A stretch of 11,397 nucleotides of DNA from an uncultured Porphyromonadaceae bacterium (GTDB lineage Bacteria > Bacteroidota > Bacteroidia > Bacteroidales > Muribaculaceae). The stretch lies in assembly GCA_902495075.1 (NCBI GenBank), contig CABUVO010000057.1, positions 1 through 11,397 on the forward strand, written 5' to 3'. Below the pieces are notes generated by a model, which saw only the letters and a program-made list of their open reading frames with translations, was not told the origin of the DNA and did not search any database. The translations under genes and the position numbers were made by a program. This document shows, one piece after another, positions 1 to 7,711 of this stretch; positions within the stretch are counted from its first letter, which is position 1; the number at the start of each line of letters is the position of its first letter.

Positions 1-8
1 AGAAGAGA

Positions 9-120
<112 letters not shown>

Positions 121-122
121 AG

Positions 123-152
123 AGGACCGACAGAAATGCCGGTCCTTTTTTT
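123..152 (+). terminator. Intrinsic terminator of the rRNA operon
   Basis: A perfect 7-bp stem (AGGACCG at 123-129 with CGGTCCT at 140-146) encloses a 10-nt loop and is followed by a run of seven T (146-152). It lies just after the 5S rRNA and 4 bp before the stop codon of the convergent comF gene. The T-run serves the plus strand only. On the minus strand the hairpin has no U-tract, so it is probably not an efficient terminator for comF. Confidence 0.85.
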
Positions 153-156
153 ATGC

Positions 157-864
157 CTAAAATGTTACTCCGATGGTGAGAAGGGAAAGACGAGTTGTGG
201 GTGAGGCTTTCAGAATGGCTTCTGCTGCACTTGTGAGGGTCGATCCTGTGGTGCAGACATCATCAAGCAGGAGGATGTGCTTGTTGGCTATTTCTTCCGG
301 CTTAATGAGGCGAAATAGATCGTTTGTGTTGGAGCGTCGCTGTTCAAGGGTAAGCTTGGTTTGTGTTTTATGCGGGCGAACAGCTTTTAGATTTAATTTA
401 ACCGGAATGCGTGTGATCTCATTTATGCCTTTGGCTATTTCTTCGGTTTGATTATAACCTCGTCTCGCCTTCTTAAGAATGTGCATTGGCACAGGGATGA
501 TATAGTCTATATCGGTCAGGAACGGCGTAGTTATTAATTCTCGGGCAACAATTGATCCCATGCGGGCTGCTAAGCCGCGATAATGTCTGTATTTAAGGTC
601 TTGCATCAGAATTGAGAGATCCGAGCCGCTTGCATAGAAGAAATACCCAGTGGCATGTTCAAAAGGGAACAATCCTGCAAAGCGTTGCTCCATCGGGTTC
701 ATATCATTCCTGTGATATAATGTTCGTGGTAGCCGAGAGATGCATCCTGGACAGAGATATGATTCATTGCCCGATAGTTTTGCTCCACAAAGATGACAGG
801 TTCTCGGGAAAATGAAATCTATCATGCTGCGAAGAGCATTGTTGAGTGATGATAAAGGTTTCAT
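157..864 (-). CDS. comF: ComF family phosphoribosyltransferase-like protein
   Basis: 235 aa. The N-terminus carries two CxxC pairs (Cys23/Cys26 and Cys38/Cys41) typical of the ComF zinc-binding module. The C-terminal half has a type I phosphoribosyltransferase PRPP-binding loop, LLLDDVCTTGST (about 198-209), with the paired Asp201/Asp202. In Bacillus and Haemophilus, ComF relatives support uptake of transforming DNA at the cytoplasmic face; in most Bacteroidota the role is untested, and salvage-like PRPP chemistry is an alternative. The start codon overlaps the recX stop as ATGA (861-864), so translation is probably coupled. It is the last gene of prmC-recX-comF and converges on the 5S rRNA, with only 4 bp between its stop codon and the rRNA terminator. 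The family call is firm; a competence function is inference. Confidence 0.9.
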   Translation of the reverse strand: MKPLSSLNNALRSMIDFIFPRTCHLCGAKLSGNESYLCPGCISRLPRTLYHRNDMNPMEQRFAGLFPFEHATGYFFYASGSDLSILMQDLKYRHYRGLAARMGSIVARELITTPFLTDIDYIIPVPMHILKKARRGYNQTEEIAKGINEITRIPVKLNLKAVRPHKTQTKLTLEQRRSNTNDLFRLIKPEEIANKHILLLDDVCTTGSTLTSAAEAILKASPTTRLSLLTIGVTF

Positions 865-1340
865 TCCCTCAGCTTTTTTAGATACGCTATTACCTTTGTT
901 GCCAATGATGATTCATACCCACGCGAGATTAGATGACGGTATAACTTTGCGCGGTCATCATATTCATTAAGATCAAGATTCTTGGCTTTTGTTGTAGCAA
1001 CTTTCATTAAAGAGGTCCGATATTCCTTTTCATCGATTCCCTCCAGTGCTTCAGATATAAATGATGATGGAATCCGTTTATAAGCCAGCGCCATTCGGAT
1101 CTTGTTGCGCCCCCAGCCTGAGAATCTTACCTTATCGTTTGTGAAGCTTCTTGCATATCTTGAGTTATCGATAAATTTCCCATCGATGAGGAAGTCAATA
1201 ATTTTATCGATTTCAGCTGGGGGAAGCATTTTCTTTCTGAGTTTATCCCTTATCTCGTGTTCACACTGCTCTGAGCGGGCACAAAGGTCAGCCATTTTTA
1301 GTCGCAACGCTTCCGGGTTAGCTGGTTTTCTATTTATCAT
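861..1340 (-). CDS. recX: RecX family regulatory protein
   Basis: 159 aa, within the usual RecX range. RecX proteins bind RecA filaments and modulate strand exchange and the SOS response in the cytoplasm. The sequence shows the family's tandem three-helix repeats: an N-terminal CEHEIRDKL segment (about 26-34), the hallmark GKFIDNSRYARSF (about 54-66), and RFSGWGRNKIRMAL (about 72-85). The C-terminal repeat includes HLISRGYE. The gene sits 21 bp after prmC and its stop overlaps the comF start by 4 nt (ATGA), so all three genes are probably co-transcribed. RecX is sometimes next to recA; here no recA is seen in the window. Nothing appears truncated. Confidence 0.9.
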   Translation of the reverse strand: MINRKPANPEALRLKMADLCARSEQCEHEIRDKLRKKMLPPAEIDKIIDFLIDGKFIDNSRYARSFTNDKVRFSGWGRNKIRMALAYKRIPSSFISEALEGIDEKEYRTSLMKVATTKAKNLDLNEYDDRAKLYRHLISRGYESSLATKVIAYLKKLRE

Positions 1341-1361
1341 GATTTAAAGGGCTATTTAGAA

Positions 1362-2237
1362 TCATAATGATTTGCGACATTTGATGAAACGGTCTTTCCC
1401 GTTAATGTCTTTCACAATCGACACGTCTGTGAAACCTGCTCGCTCAAGATAGGATCTGAGTTCGTAAGCGTGGCGGGGATTTATCTCAAAATATAGTTTG
1501 CCATCTTTCTTGAGTGAATCTAATGCCATCGTGGCAACGCGGGTATAATAAATGAGTGGATTGTCATCGGGAACGAATAAAGCAGAATGAGGCTCATAGT
1601 TGAGAACATTGCTATCCATGTCATTCTTTTCCGAATCATCAATATATGGCGGATTGCTCACTATTATGTCAAAAATATTTGAGCCCGGTTCATATTTAAA
1701 GACATCAGCCTCCAAGAAATTGATTTTTGCATGCAGGTCTTTTGCATTCTCTTTTGCGACAGTAAGAGTCTCAGCGGATATGTCTATTGCAGATACATGA
1801 GAGAAAGGAAGATTTCTTGAGAGAGCGATAGCGATAGCTCCAGATCCAGTGCCGACATCAAGCACTGAAAGATCCTTGCAATCATTATTCTCTTTAACAA
1901 TCAGATCTACGAGCTCTTCGGTCTCAGGGCGTGGAATTAGCGTGGATCTGTTCACCTTCAGGTTCATGCCATAGAAATATGCCTCGTTGAGGATATACTG
2001 TATGGGCTCATGTTTGAGTAAGCGAGAAAGGATTTCTTCTGTTTTGACAACTAAGTATTCCGATGCCGTAGTGTCGGCATGGATCAACATGTCAGTCAGG
2101 TTCCATCCCTTTAATGAATGAAAAATCAGGCGCACCATAGCTTTTGCTTCCCCTTCACCATATATGGGAGTAAGTTTGGATTGAAGTCCTCTTGAAAGCT
2201 GCGCTATATTGATATGTGGATTCTCCATGATCTTCAT
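1362..2237 (-). CDS. prmC: Peptide chain release factor N5-glutamine methyltransferase
   Basis: 291 aa. PrmC (HemK) transfers a methyl group from S-adenosylmethionine to the GGQ glutamine of release factors RF1 and RF2, which raises termination efficiency. Visible motifs are the N-terminal helical domain with HEPIQYI (about 76-82), IPRPETEELV (101-110), the SAM-binding loop DVGTGSGAIAI (127-137), and the catalytic NPPY tetrad (195-198) that holds the substrate amide. The length is normal. Two in-frame ATGs compete, codon 1 at 2237 and codon 4 at 2228. A weak candidate promoter core at 2251-2258 would leave a leader of under 10 nt for the first, which slightly favours the second. It is the first gene of prmC-recX-comF and diverges from the GH28-like gene. 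Confidence 0.95.
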   Translation of the reverse strand: MKIMENPHINIAQLSRGLQSKLTPIYGEGEAKAMVRLIFHSLKGWNLTDMLIHADTTASEYLVVKTEEILSRLLKHEPIQYILNEAYFYGMNLKVNRSTLIPRPETEELVDLIVKENNDCKDLSVLDVGTGSGAIAIALSRNLPFSHVSAIDISAETLTVAKENAKDLHAKINFLEADVFKYEPGSNIFDIIVSNPPYIDDSEKNDMDSNVLNYEPHSALFVPDDNPLIYYTRVATMALDSLKKDGKLYFEINPRHAYELRSYLERAGFTDVSIVKDINGKDRFIKCRKSL

Positions 2238-2250
2238 GCTTTATAGACTA

Positions 2251-2282
2251 CAAATTAAATACTTTTTTCCAATTGAACCAAA
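2251..2282 (-). promoter_or_regulatory. Candidate promoter for prmC-recX-comF
   Basis: Read on the minus strand, TTTG (2282-2279) is followed after 20 nt by TTAATTTG (2258-2251), one mismatch from the Bacteroidota -7 box TAnnTTTG. The spacing fits the -33/-7 arrangement of that phylum. Transcription would begin near 2244, very close to the annotated prmC start. The core is imperfect, so confidence is moderate to low. Confidence 0.4.
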
Positions 2283-2332
2283 TCATTTCCCTTATCGATC
2301 ATAGAAATGCAATTAAACTGGGAAGCGGATTA

Positions 2333-2363
2333 TTGGAAATGAATGAAATTATAACTAATTTTG
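2333..2363 (+). promoter_or_regulatory. Candidate promoter for the GH28-GH92 operon
   Basis: TAATTTTG at 2356-2363 matches the Bacteroidota -7 consensus TAnnTTTG exactly. A TTG at 2333-2335 lies 20 nt upstream, the expected place for the -33 element. The predicted transcription start near 2370 would leave a leader of about 25 nt before the ATG at 2395. No operator-like repeat stands out between this core and the divergent prmC promoter. Confidence 0.55.
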
Positions 2364-2394
2364 CTAAGAATCTAAGAAAGACTCATATCGGTTT

Positions 2395-3831
2395 ATGAAA
2401 AGGAATATTATTGATAGAGGGATAATTGGGGTACTATGCCTTTTAGTTGCTGTGGAATTTGGAGCCTTTGCCGGAAAGGTGAAGGCTGCTGATTTTGCCA
2501 AGACGGGGAATTTCGTAGTGACGGATTTTGGTGCGAAGGGTGATGGCATTGTGGATGATGCGGCAGCTATTCAGCAGACGATTGATGCGTGTAACGCATC
2601 AGGAGGCGGAACTGTGCTTTTCCCGGCAGGGAAGACTTTTCTCGCGGGTCCGCTGCATATGCGTTCGAATGTGAATCTGCATCTGGAGCCAAATTCCATG
2701 TTGCTTGCCAATCCGGATGAAAGTATATATCATGAGAGTGCTTTCGGAGAGAATGAGGGGGAGGGTATGATGTGGCTTTCGGGTAGGGATATCCGTAATT
2801 TCTCGATTTCCGGCACCGGACGCATTGATGGCAATGCCGTAGCATTCATGGGTGCGGAGCTTGATGATTCATTCGAGCTTAAACCGGTCACGACCTTCGA
2901 CCCGCGTCCACATGTGCTGACACTGATAAATGCGAGCAATGTCAAGATTTCTGATGTGACCATAGCAAATTCCGCCTACTGGACGGTGCATCTTGTGGGG
3001 TGTTATGATGTAGCCATATCGGATATTTCCCTGCTGAATAACCTCAAGGTGCGTAATGGCGACGGAATCGATATCGACCATTCACGGAAGGTGCGTATCT
3101 CGAATTGTTTTATAGAGAGCGGTGACGACTGCATCTGTCTGAAAAACCGAAGGGAATATGAAGAATACGGACCATGTGAGGATGTGGTGGTGACCAACTG
3201 CATCATGACTTCCCGCTCCTGCGCGGTGAAAATCGGGTCTGAGAATATGGACCGCATAGCGCGCGTACTTTTCGATAATTGTATCATTACCGCCTCAAAC
3301 CGTGGCGTCGGAATCCAGAACCGCGATGAGGGCACAGTGGAGGATGTGACATTCTCCAATATGATTGTGGATTGCAAACTTTTCTCGGATGTATGGTGGG
3401 GAAAATCGGAACCTATCTACATCACTTCCTATCCTCGTGCGCGCGGAAATCATAAAGATGCCGGCTGGCGCTTTCCGAAAGGTGCTACCAAAGGTGCATG
3501 CGGAGACGTGAAGAATATCCGTTTCATCAATATTGCCTCCACTTCCGAAAATGGTATTTTCATCGGTTGCGACACACCCGGTAAAGTTTCCAATATTTTG
3601 CTCTCTAATGTAGATCTGACTCTCAAGAAGCAGACTTCTTTTGAGGGAGGCGTCTATGACCGCCGTCCGTGTGAAGGAGAGGGGTTTGTGAAGAGTAAGG
3701 TATTCGGCATTTTTGCCGAGAATGCTTCCGGAATCACAGTGCGCGATTTTAATGTTTCCGCTACTGATTTCCCTCTTTACGCGGCTCCAACGAATTTTGT
3801 TGATTGCTCGGATATCAAAATAACTGAATGA
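2395..3831 (+). CDS. Secreted GH28-like beta-helix glycoside hydrolase with altered catalytic motifs
   Basis: 478 aa, the normal size for bacterial family 28 enzymes (polygalacturonases and relatives). A signal peptide (about residues 1-31, ending VKA) indicates export to the periplasm or beyond. The N-terminus has the pectate-lyase-3-type segment FGAKGDGIVDDAAAIQQTID (about 45-64), followed by parallel beta-helix repeats. The catalytic acid positions survive: NGDGID (Asp223) for NTD, and GDD (Asp244/Asp245), spaced 21 residues apart as in fungal polygalacturonase. The GHG motif is replaced by Ser275-Cys276-Ala277 before VKIGSE, and RIK by Gly306-Ile307-Gln308. The usual carboxylate-binding Lys/Arg and the conserved His are therefore absent, so ordinary polygalacturonase activity is doubtful. 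It is probably still an inverting hydrolase on another linkage. The stop overlaps a possible upstream start of the GH92 gene. Confidence 0.85.
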   Translation: MKRNIIDRGIIGVLCLLVAVEFGAFAGKVKAADFAKTGNFVVTDFGAKGDGIVDDAAAIQQTIDACNASGGGTVLFPAGKTFLAGPLHMRSNVNLHLEPNSMLLANPDESIYHESAFGENEGEGMMWLSGRDIRNFSISGTGRIDGNAVAFMGAELDDSFELKPVTTFDPRPHVLTLINASNVKISDVTIANSAYWTVHLVGCYDVAISDISLLNNLKVRNGDGIDIDHSRKVRISNCFIESGDDCICLKNRREYEEYGPCEDVVVTNCIMTSRSCAVKIGSENMDRIARVLFDNCIITASNRGVGIQNRDEGTVEDVTFSNMIVDCKLFSDVWWGKSEPIYITSYPRARGNHKDAGWRFPKGATKGACGDVKNIRFINIASTSENGIFIGCDTPGKVSNILLSNVDLTLKKQTSFEGGVYDRRPCEGEGFVKSKVFGIFAENASGITVRDFNVSATDFPLYAAPTNFVDCSDIKITE

Positions 3832-3833
3832 CC

Positions 3834-3845
3834 GGAGGAAATCCT
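3834..3845 (+). promoter_or_regulatory. Strong Shine-Dalgarno sequence deciding the GH92 start
   Basis: GGAGG at 3834-3838 stands 7 nt before the ATG at 3846. Clear Shine-Dalgarno sequences are uncommon in Bacteroidota. This one, together with the signal peptide that begins at once after the 3846 ATG, argues against the upstream ATG at 3828, which overlaps the previous stop codon. Confidence 0.7.
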
Positions 3846-6071
3846 ATGAGAAATTTTTTTCTGACAGCCGTAGCGCTGATAGGTCTGACGGCAAAGGGGG
3901 AGACCCCGTTGGAGCTCGTGGATACGCGTGTTGGCACGGATGCCGCCGTCACAAAAACGGCAGGGCTTTTCGGTAAAGGATCGGAGGAACACGGGCAGAC
4001 TCTGCCCGCAGTGGGAGTGCCACACGGGATGAATCTCTGGACACCGCAGACACGCGATACGGAGCAGAAATGTATCGCTCCGTATTACTATTCCGATTCG
4101 AAATTACAAGGTTTTCGCAACAGTCACTGGATTGTTGGCGGTTGCACGCAAGATTATGGTTCGATGACTCTCCATGCGATGGGAAATGCACTGCGCACAA
4201 CTCCGACAGCCCGCGCCACCCGTCTTGACCGCTCTTTTGAAATTGCTCGTCCGGATTATTATTCAGTCTATCTTCCCGATGAGAATTTGAGGGCAGAGAT
4301 TGCCGGGTTGTCGCGTTCGGGTATATTCCGCTTCACGTATGATAAAGACGGCATAGGGCATCTTGTGGTCAATCCCAACTCCGATGAAGGGGAGGGGAGT
4401 ATAGAGATAGATATGCAGAAGCGTGAGATACGTGGACACAATCCCGTTCATCGCATTTATCAGGGATGGGGTGAGCCGGCAGGCTTCGCCGGTTGGTTTG
4501 TGATCTCTATCCCGGAGGATCTTGAGATAACAGATTCCGGTGTCTTCCGGAATGATACGATATTTTCCGGAAAAAACTCCATCAAAAATAGAAAAGGGAT
4601 TGGTGCTTATGTCTCTTTTAAAGCACACAAGAACAAGCCGGTGATATTTAAGGCGGGAAGCTCGTTTACTTCTATTCAAGGAGCTTGCGCTAATCTGAAG
4701 GCAGAGATTCCGGCTTGGGATTTCGACAATGTTCGCAAAGAATCCGCCAATCGCTGGAACGACCGTTTTTCCCGTATAAAGGTTGAAGGTGGAAAAATTG
4801 AGGATCGGGCAAAGTTTTATGGCTCGCTTTACCGCTGTTCGCTTCTGCCTCGCGTGGTTAGCGATGTTGACGGAAGTTATCCCCGTTTTGCGGGAGGACA
4901 GGAGATTCTGAAAACTGCTGGGGGTGATTTTTATGATGATTTCAGCATGTGGGACACCTATCGCGCATTGCATCCGCTGCTGACCCTTATTGATCCGAAA
5001 CTCAGCGGAGATATGATGCAGAGCCTGGTGCTGAAAGGAGAGCAAGGCGGCTGGATGCCGATCTTCCCATGCTGGGGAAGTTACACGGCAGCCATGATCG
5101 GCGACCACTGCTCCGTGGCATTGGCTGACGCGGCTGTGAAAGGTGTAGATAATTTTGACCTCCGTAAAGGATACGAGCTGCTTCGCCAAAATGCGTTTGA
5201 ATCACCGGCTACGTGGAAAGAATATACCAACGGAAAAGGGAGGCGAGGATTGAAGAGTTATCTGCATTACGGATATATTCCGGTTGAGGATGGAGTTAAA
5301 GAGGCTTTTCATCAGCGGGAGCAGACTTCTCGCACCCTTGAATATGCTTTCGATGATTTCGCTCTTTCTCGTATCGCATCAATATTGGGGGAGAAAGAGG
5401 ATGAAAAGGCGCTGCTTAAGCGTTCGCAAAACTGGCGGAATGTCATAGACCCTGAACTCGGATATGCCAACGGGCGACATGCTGACGGCTCTTTTGTGAA
5501 AGGCACAGATCCCTTCACTTTCAATTCTGCCATCACAGAAGGGGCATTCTGTCATTATACGTGGTATGTTCCGCATGATACGGAAGGTTTGTTCGAAGCT
5601 TTGGGCGGTAAAGCGAAGGCAGAGGCAAAGCTGGATTCGATGTTCAGCGAGCATCGATATTGGCATGGCAATGAGCCGTGTCATCAGGTAGCTTATCTTT
5701 TCAATGACTTAGACGCACCGGAGAAAACACGCAAGCATGTGAGACATATTATCGATACGGAATATTTGAACGTGCCGGGCGGATTGTCGGGTAATGACGA
5801 TGCAGGGCAGATGTCGGCATGGCTGGTATTTTCCGCCATGGGATTCTATCCCGTGGCTCCCTCCACTCCCTGGTATTACCTTTCATCTCCCCTTTTCGAG
5901 CGTATCACGATACATCCAGCCGAAGGGAAAGAGTTTGTGATAACGGCATCTCCCGAAACGATTTCGCAAGAGTGTGAATTGAGGGAAATTAATTTGAATG
6001 GCAAAAAAATCACATCTCCACGCATAAATCATATCGACATCACATCAGGGGGAAAACTTGAATTCAGATAA
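3846..6071 (+). CDS. Glycoside hydrolase family 92 (alpha-mannosidase family), secreted
   Basis: 741 aa from the preferred start; an in-frame ATG at 3828 would add six residues before the signal peptide. GH92 enzymes are calcium-dependent inverting exo-alpha-mannosidases of Bacteroidota, acting on N-glycans, fungal mannan and similar substrates. Family motifs appear in order (numbered from 3846): HGQTLPAVGVPHG (49-61) and FRNSHW in the N-terminal beta-sandwich; then in the (alpha/alpha)6 domain YDDFSMWDTYR (363-373), ITEGAFCHYTWYVPHD (around Glu565), HGNEPCHQ (607-614), and GLSGNDDAGQMSAW (646-659). Glu565 and Asp651/Asp652 are the likely catalytic and metal region. The signal peptide is type I with no lipobox, so the protein is probably periplasmic. 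It is translated with the GH28-like gene from one transcript. Linkage specificity cannot be read from sequence alone. Confidence 0.93.
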   Translation: MRNFFLTAVALIGLTAKGETPLELVDTRVGTDAAVTKTAGLFGKGSEEHGQTLPAVGVPHGMNLWTPQTRDTEQKCIAPYYYSDSKLQGFRNSHWIVGGCTQDYGSMTLHAMGNALRTTPTARATRLDRSFEIARPDYYSVYLPDENLRAEIAGLSRSGIFRFTYDKDGIGHLVVNPNSDEGEGSIEIDMQKREIRGHNPVHRIYQGWGEPAGFAGWFVISIPEDLEITDSGVFRNDTIFSGKNSIKNRKGIGAYVSFKAHKNKPVIFKAGSSFTSIQGACANLKAEIPAWDFDNVRKESANRWNDRFSRIKVEGGKIEDRAKFYGSLYRCSLLPRVVSDVDGSYPRFAGGQEILKTAGGDFYDDFSMWDTYRALHPLLTLIDPKLSGDMMQSLVLKGEQGGWMPIFPCWGSYTAAMIGDHCSVALADAAVKGVDNFDLRKGYELLRQNAFESPATWKEYTNGKGRRGLKSYLHYGYIPVEDGVKEAFHQREQTSRTLEYAFDDFALSRIASILGEKEDEKALLKRSQNWRNVIDPELGYANGRHADGSFVKGTDPFTFNSAITEGAFCHYTWYVPHDTEGLFEALGGKAKAEAKLDSMFSEHRYWHGNEPCHQVAYLFNDLDAPEKTRKHVRHIIDTEYLNVPGGLSGNDDAGQMSAWLVFSAMGFYPVAPSTPWYYLSSPLFERITIHPAEGKEFVITASPETISQECELREINLNGKKITSPRINHIDITSGGKLEFR

Positions 6072-6115
6072 TGAAGCCGAATTCAGATAATAGAAATTAG
6101 ATAATATTAGATAAT
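6060..6115. repeat. Short AGATAAT direct repeats after the GH92 gene
   Basis: GAATTCAGATAAT occurs twice exactly (6060-6072 and 6079-6091), 19 bp apart. The core AGATAAT occurs four times (6066, 6085, 6099 and 6109). The first copy contains the GH92 stop codon. The array ends directly before the terminator hairpin. It could be a local slippage duplication of the gene end; no function is evident. Confidence 0.7.
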
Positions 6116-6147
6116 AAAAAAGAGGTGTTCCTCATGGAGCACCTCTT
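6116..6147 (-). terminator. Intrinsic terminator of the susCD transcript
   Basis: A 12-bp stem with one G-U pair (6120-6131 with 6136-6147) and a TCAT tetraloop lies between the convergent GH92 and susD genes. Read on the minus strand, the hairpin is followed by a run of T (complement of the A-run 6116-6121), making it a strong terminator for susCD. On the plus strand there is no U-tract, so it may only slow or partly stop transcription from GH92. Confidence 0.85.
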
Positions 6148-6166
6148 CTGTCACTACTTATCTCTG

Positions 6167-7690
6167 TTATCTGGATCCGCCAAACAGCCATATATTCTCA
6201 GTAAAGAGATAGCTGCCGGCTTCATTACCGGATCCGAATGCAGCCGAAACGTTGGGATTTGAAAGCACATCGCTGTTTCCATATGGCAACCGTAGAGGCC
6301 ACTGGTTACGACCGCCTGCGGTGTTGTTAGGATTCTTCAGCTTAATGAACTCTTCGCCCTGTGCTTTGCAGCGACGGAGATCGTTGTACGTGTAGAGCTG
6401 ACCGTCGCGAGCTTCCGATAGATATTTCTGAACCATAATTTCCTCGAGAGTGACGGGGAGTGTGGCAATATATGCATCTACATCAGCAGCTGCGAAGAAT
6501 CCGGATTCTCCCGAAGCTTCCTCCATATCACTGAATGAAGCCTTGACACCTGCCTTGAAATGTTCGGCGGCATCTTTCCCACCACGTGCCAGACATTCGG
6601 CAAGAATGAAATGCAATTCGGATTCGCTGATGTAGTCGATTGTGGCAGCGCCGTTCTCAAACCATGCGGGAAATCCTACGGTGATGGTGGCTTGTGCAAG
6701 TTCTGCATCGCCGGCTGGAGCATAAGGTGCCGGATAGGATTCATCAAGCACAATTGTATAGCCATAATCATCATAACCATAGCAAGAATACAACGAGAGA
6801 CGTTTGTCATTGCGGGCTTTCAGGAGGTCAACAACGGTTCCGTTTGCTCCTGAATACTGGCGGCTCCAATGGTAGGCTGCCCAGCTGTTATCAGTGCTGA
6901 CACCATTGAAGATTGCAAGAGAAGCTCCGGCGAATCCTTTGTCGAAAGCTGTTTGAGCGGCAGTGGCAGCAGATGCATAATTCTCGGGGTAACGGAAAGC
7001 GCCGTCTACGAGTACCTTCGCTTTCACCGCATAGGCAAACGCAAGCCATTGGCTGAGATCTCCGTTGAATAGGATATCCTGCGAGCCGGCATTGGATTCA
7101 CCTCCAAATTCGGGCACCGCTTTTTCAAGGTCTGCGATCGCTCCGTCAATGCGTTTGCAAAGATCCTTGTAGATGCTCTCCTGCTTGTCGATTGCAGGTG
7201 TGTAGTTGCTTTTATCAAGTGCCTGGGAATAAGGGATGTCTCCATGGAGGGTCGTCAAGGTTTCTGCAGTCAGAACCCAAAGCACTTCACCCATTGCTTT
7301 TATGTCGTAATAATCGGGACTCATGCCGCCTTCCGAACATTTCGCCATCAGCTGCTTGATATTCTGAAGGTTACTGTATGTGGCATTCCATTCGTTATTG
7401 AATGTGGTTGATGCTGCTGTTTCGATACGGTTGCGGAGTTCTGCCTTCATCAGCTGGTTGTTGCCAGTACCGAAGATTTGCTCTGTGTAGCTTCCAACAT
7501 ACCATGCATAAGCTCCCGCAAGAGTAGAGTATGCCGTAGAGGTAATTGCATCTGTAACCTGGAATTTCGCAGGCACCATATCCTCAGGCGGGTTATGGGT
7601 GTCTTTGTTGATTTTGTCCATTACCGAGTCTGTGCAAGAACCCAGAAGGAGCAATGAGGAGAGGGCATATGTAATATATCTGGTTTTCAT
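6167..7690 (-). CDS. susD: SusD/RagB family glycan-binding outer-membrane lipoprotein
   Basis: 507 aa. SusD-like lipoproteins sit on the cell surface as a lid over the SusC channel and capture glycan for import. The signal peptide ends in a lipobox LLGSC with the lipidated Cys19. The mature part is rich in helices, including tetratricopeptide-like stretches, and has HGDIPYSQAL (about 149-158), a motif I associate with the SusD-like_2 branch. The protein ends in a near-canonical ENIWLFGG segment. It starts 21 bp after the susC stop and is the last gene before a strong terminator, the standard susC-susD order. The gene symbol is by family; the glycan is unknown, though the convergent GH28-like and GH92 enzymes suggest an acidic or mannose-containing oligosaccharide. 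Confidence 0.94.
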   Translation of the reverse strand: MKTRYITYALSSLLLLGSCTDSVMDKINKDTHNPPEDMVPAKFQVTDAITSTAYSTLAGAYAWYVGSYTEQIFGTGNNQLMKAELRNRIETAASTTFNNEWNATYSNLQNIKQLMAKCSEGGMSPDYYDIKAMGEVLWVLTAETLTTLHGDIPYSQALDKSNYTPAIDKQESIYKDLCKRIDGAIADLEKAVPEFGGESNAGSQDILFNGDLSQWLAFAYAVKAKVLVDGAFRYPENYASAATAAQTAFDKGFAGASLAIFNGVSTDNSWAAYHWSRQYSGANGTVVDLLKARNDKRLSLYSCYGYDDYGYTIVLDESYPAPYAPAGDAELAQATITVGFPAWFENGAATIDYISESELHFILAECLARGGKDAAEHFKAGVKASFSDMEEASGESGFFAAADVDAYIATLPVTLEEIMVQKYLSEARDGQLYTYNDLRRCKAQGEEFIKLKNPNNTAGGRNQWPLRLPYGNSDVLSNPNVSAAFGSGNEAGSYLFTENIWLFGGSR

Positions 7691-7711
7691 TTCTTACAAG
7701 ATTTAGAATTA

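Noticed and set aside
123..146. The rRNA terminator hairpin as a bidirectional terminator for comF
   Set aside because: The minus-strand copy is followed by mixed sequence of the 5S gene and not a U-tract, so only the plus-strand direction is supported.
2307..2342. An 11-codon ATG frame between prmC and the GH28-like gene
   Set aside because: It is very short, lies upstream of the predicted transcription start of the GH28 operon, and has no Shine-Dalgarno or recognisable sequence.
4263..5189. A 308-codon open frame on the minus strand inside the GH92 gene
   Set aside because: The plus strand here encodes continuous GH92 motifs. The antisense frame has no recognisable domain, no promoter-like sequence and a composition expected of a shadow frame.
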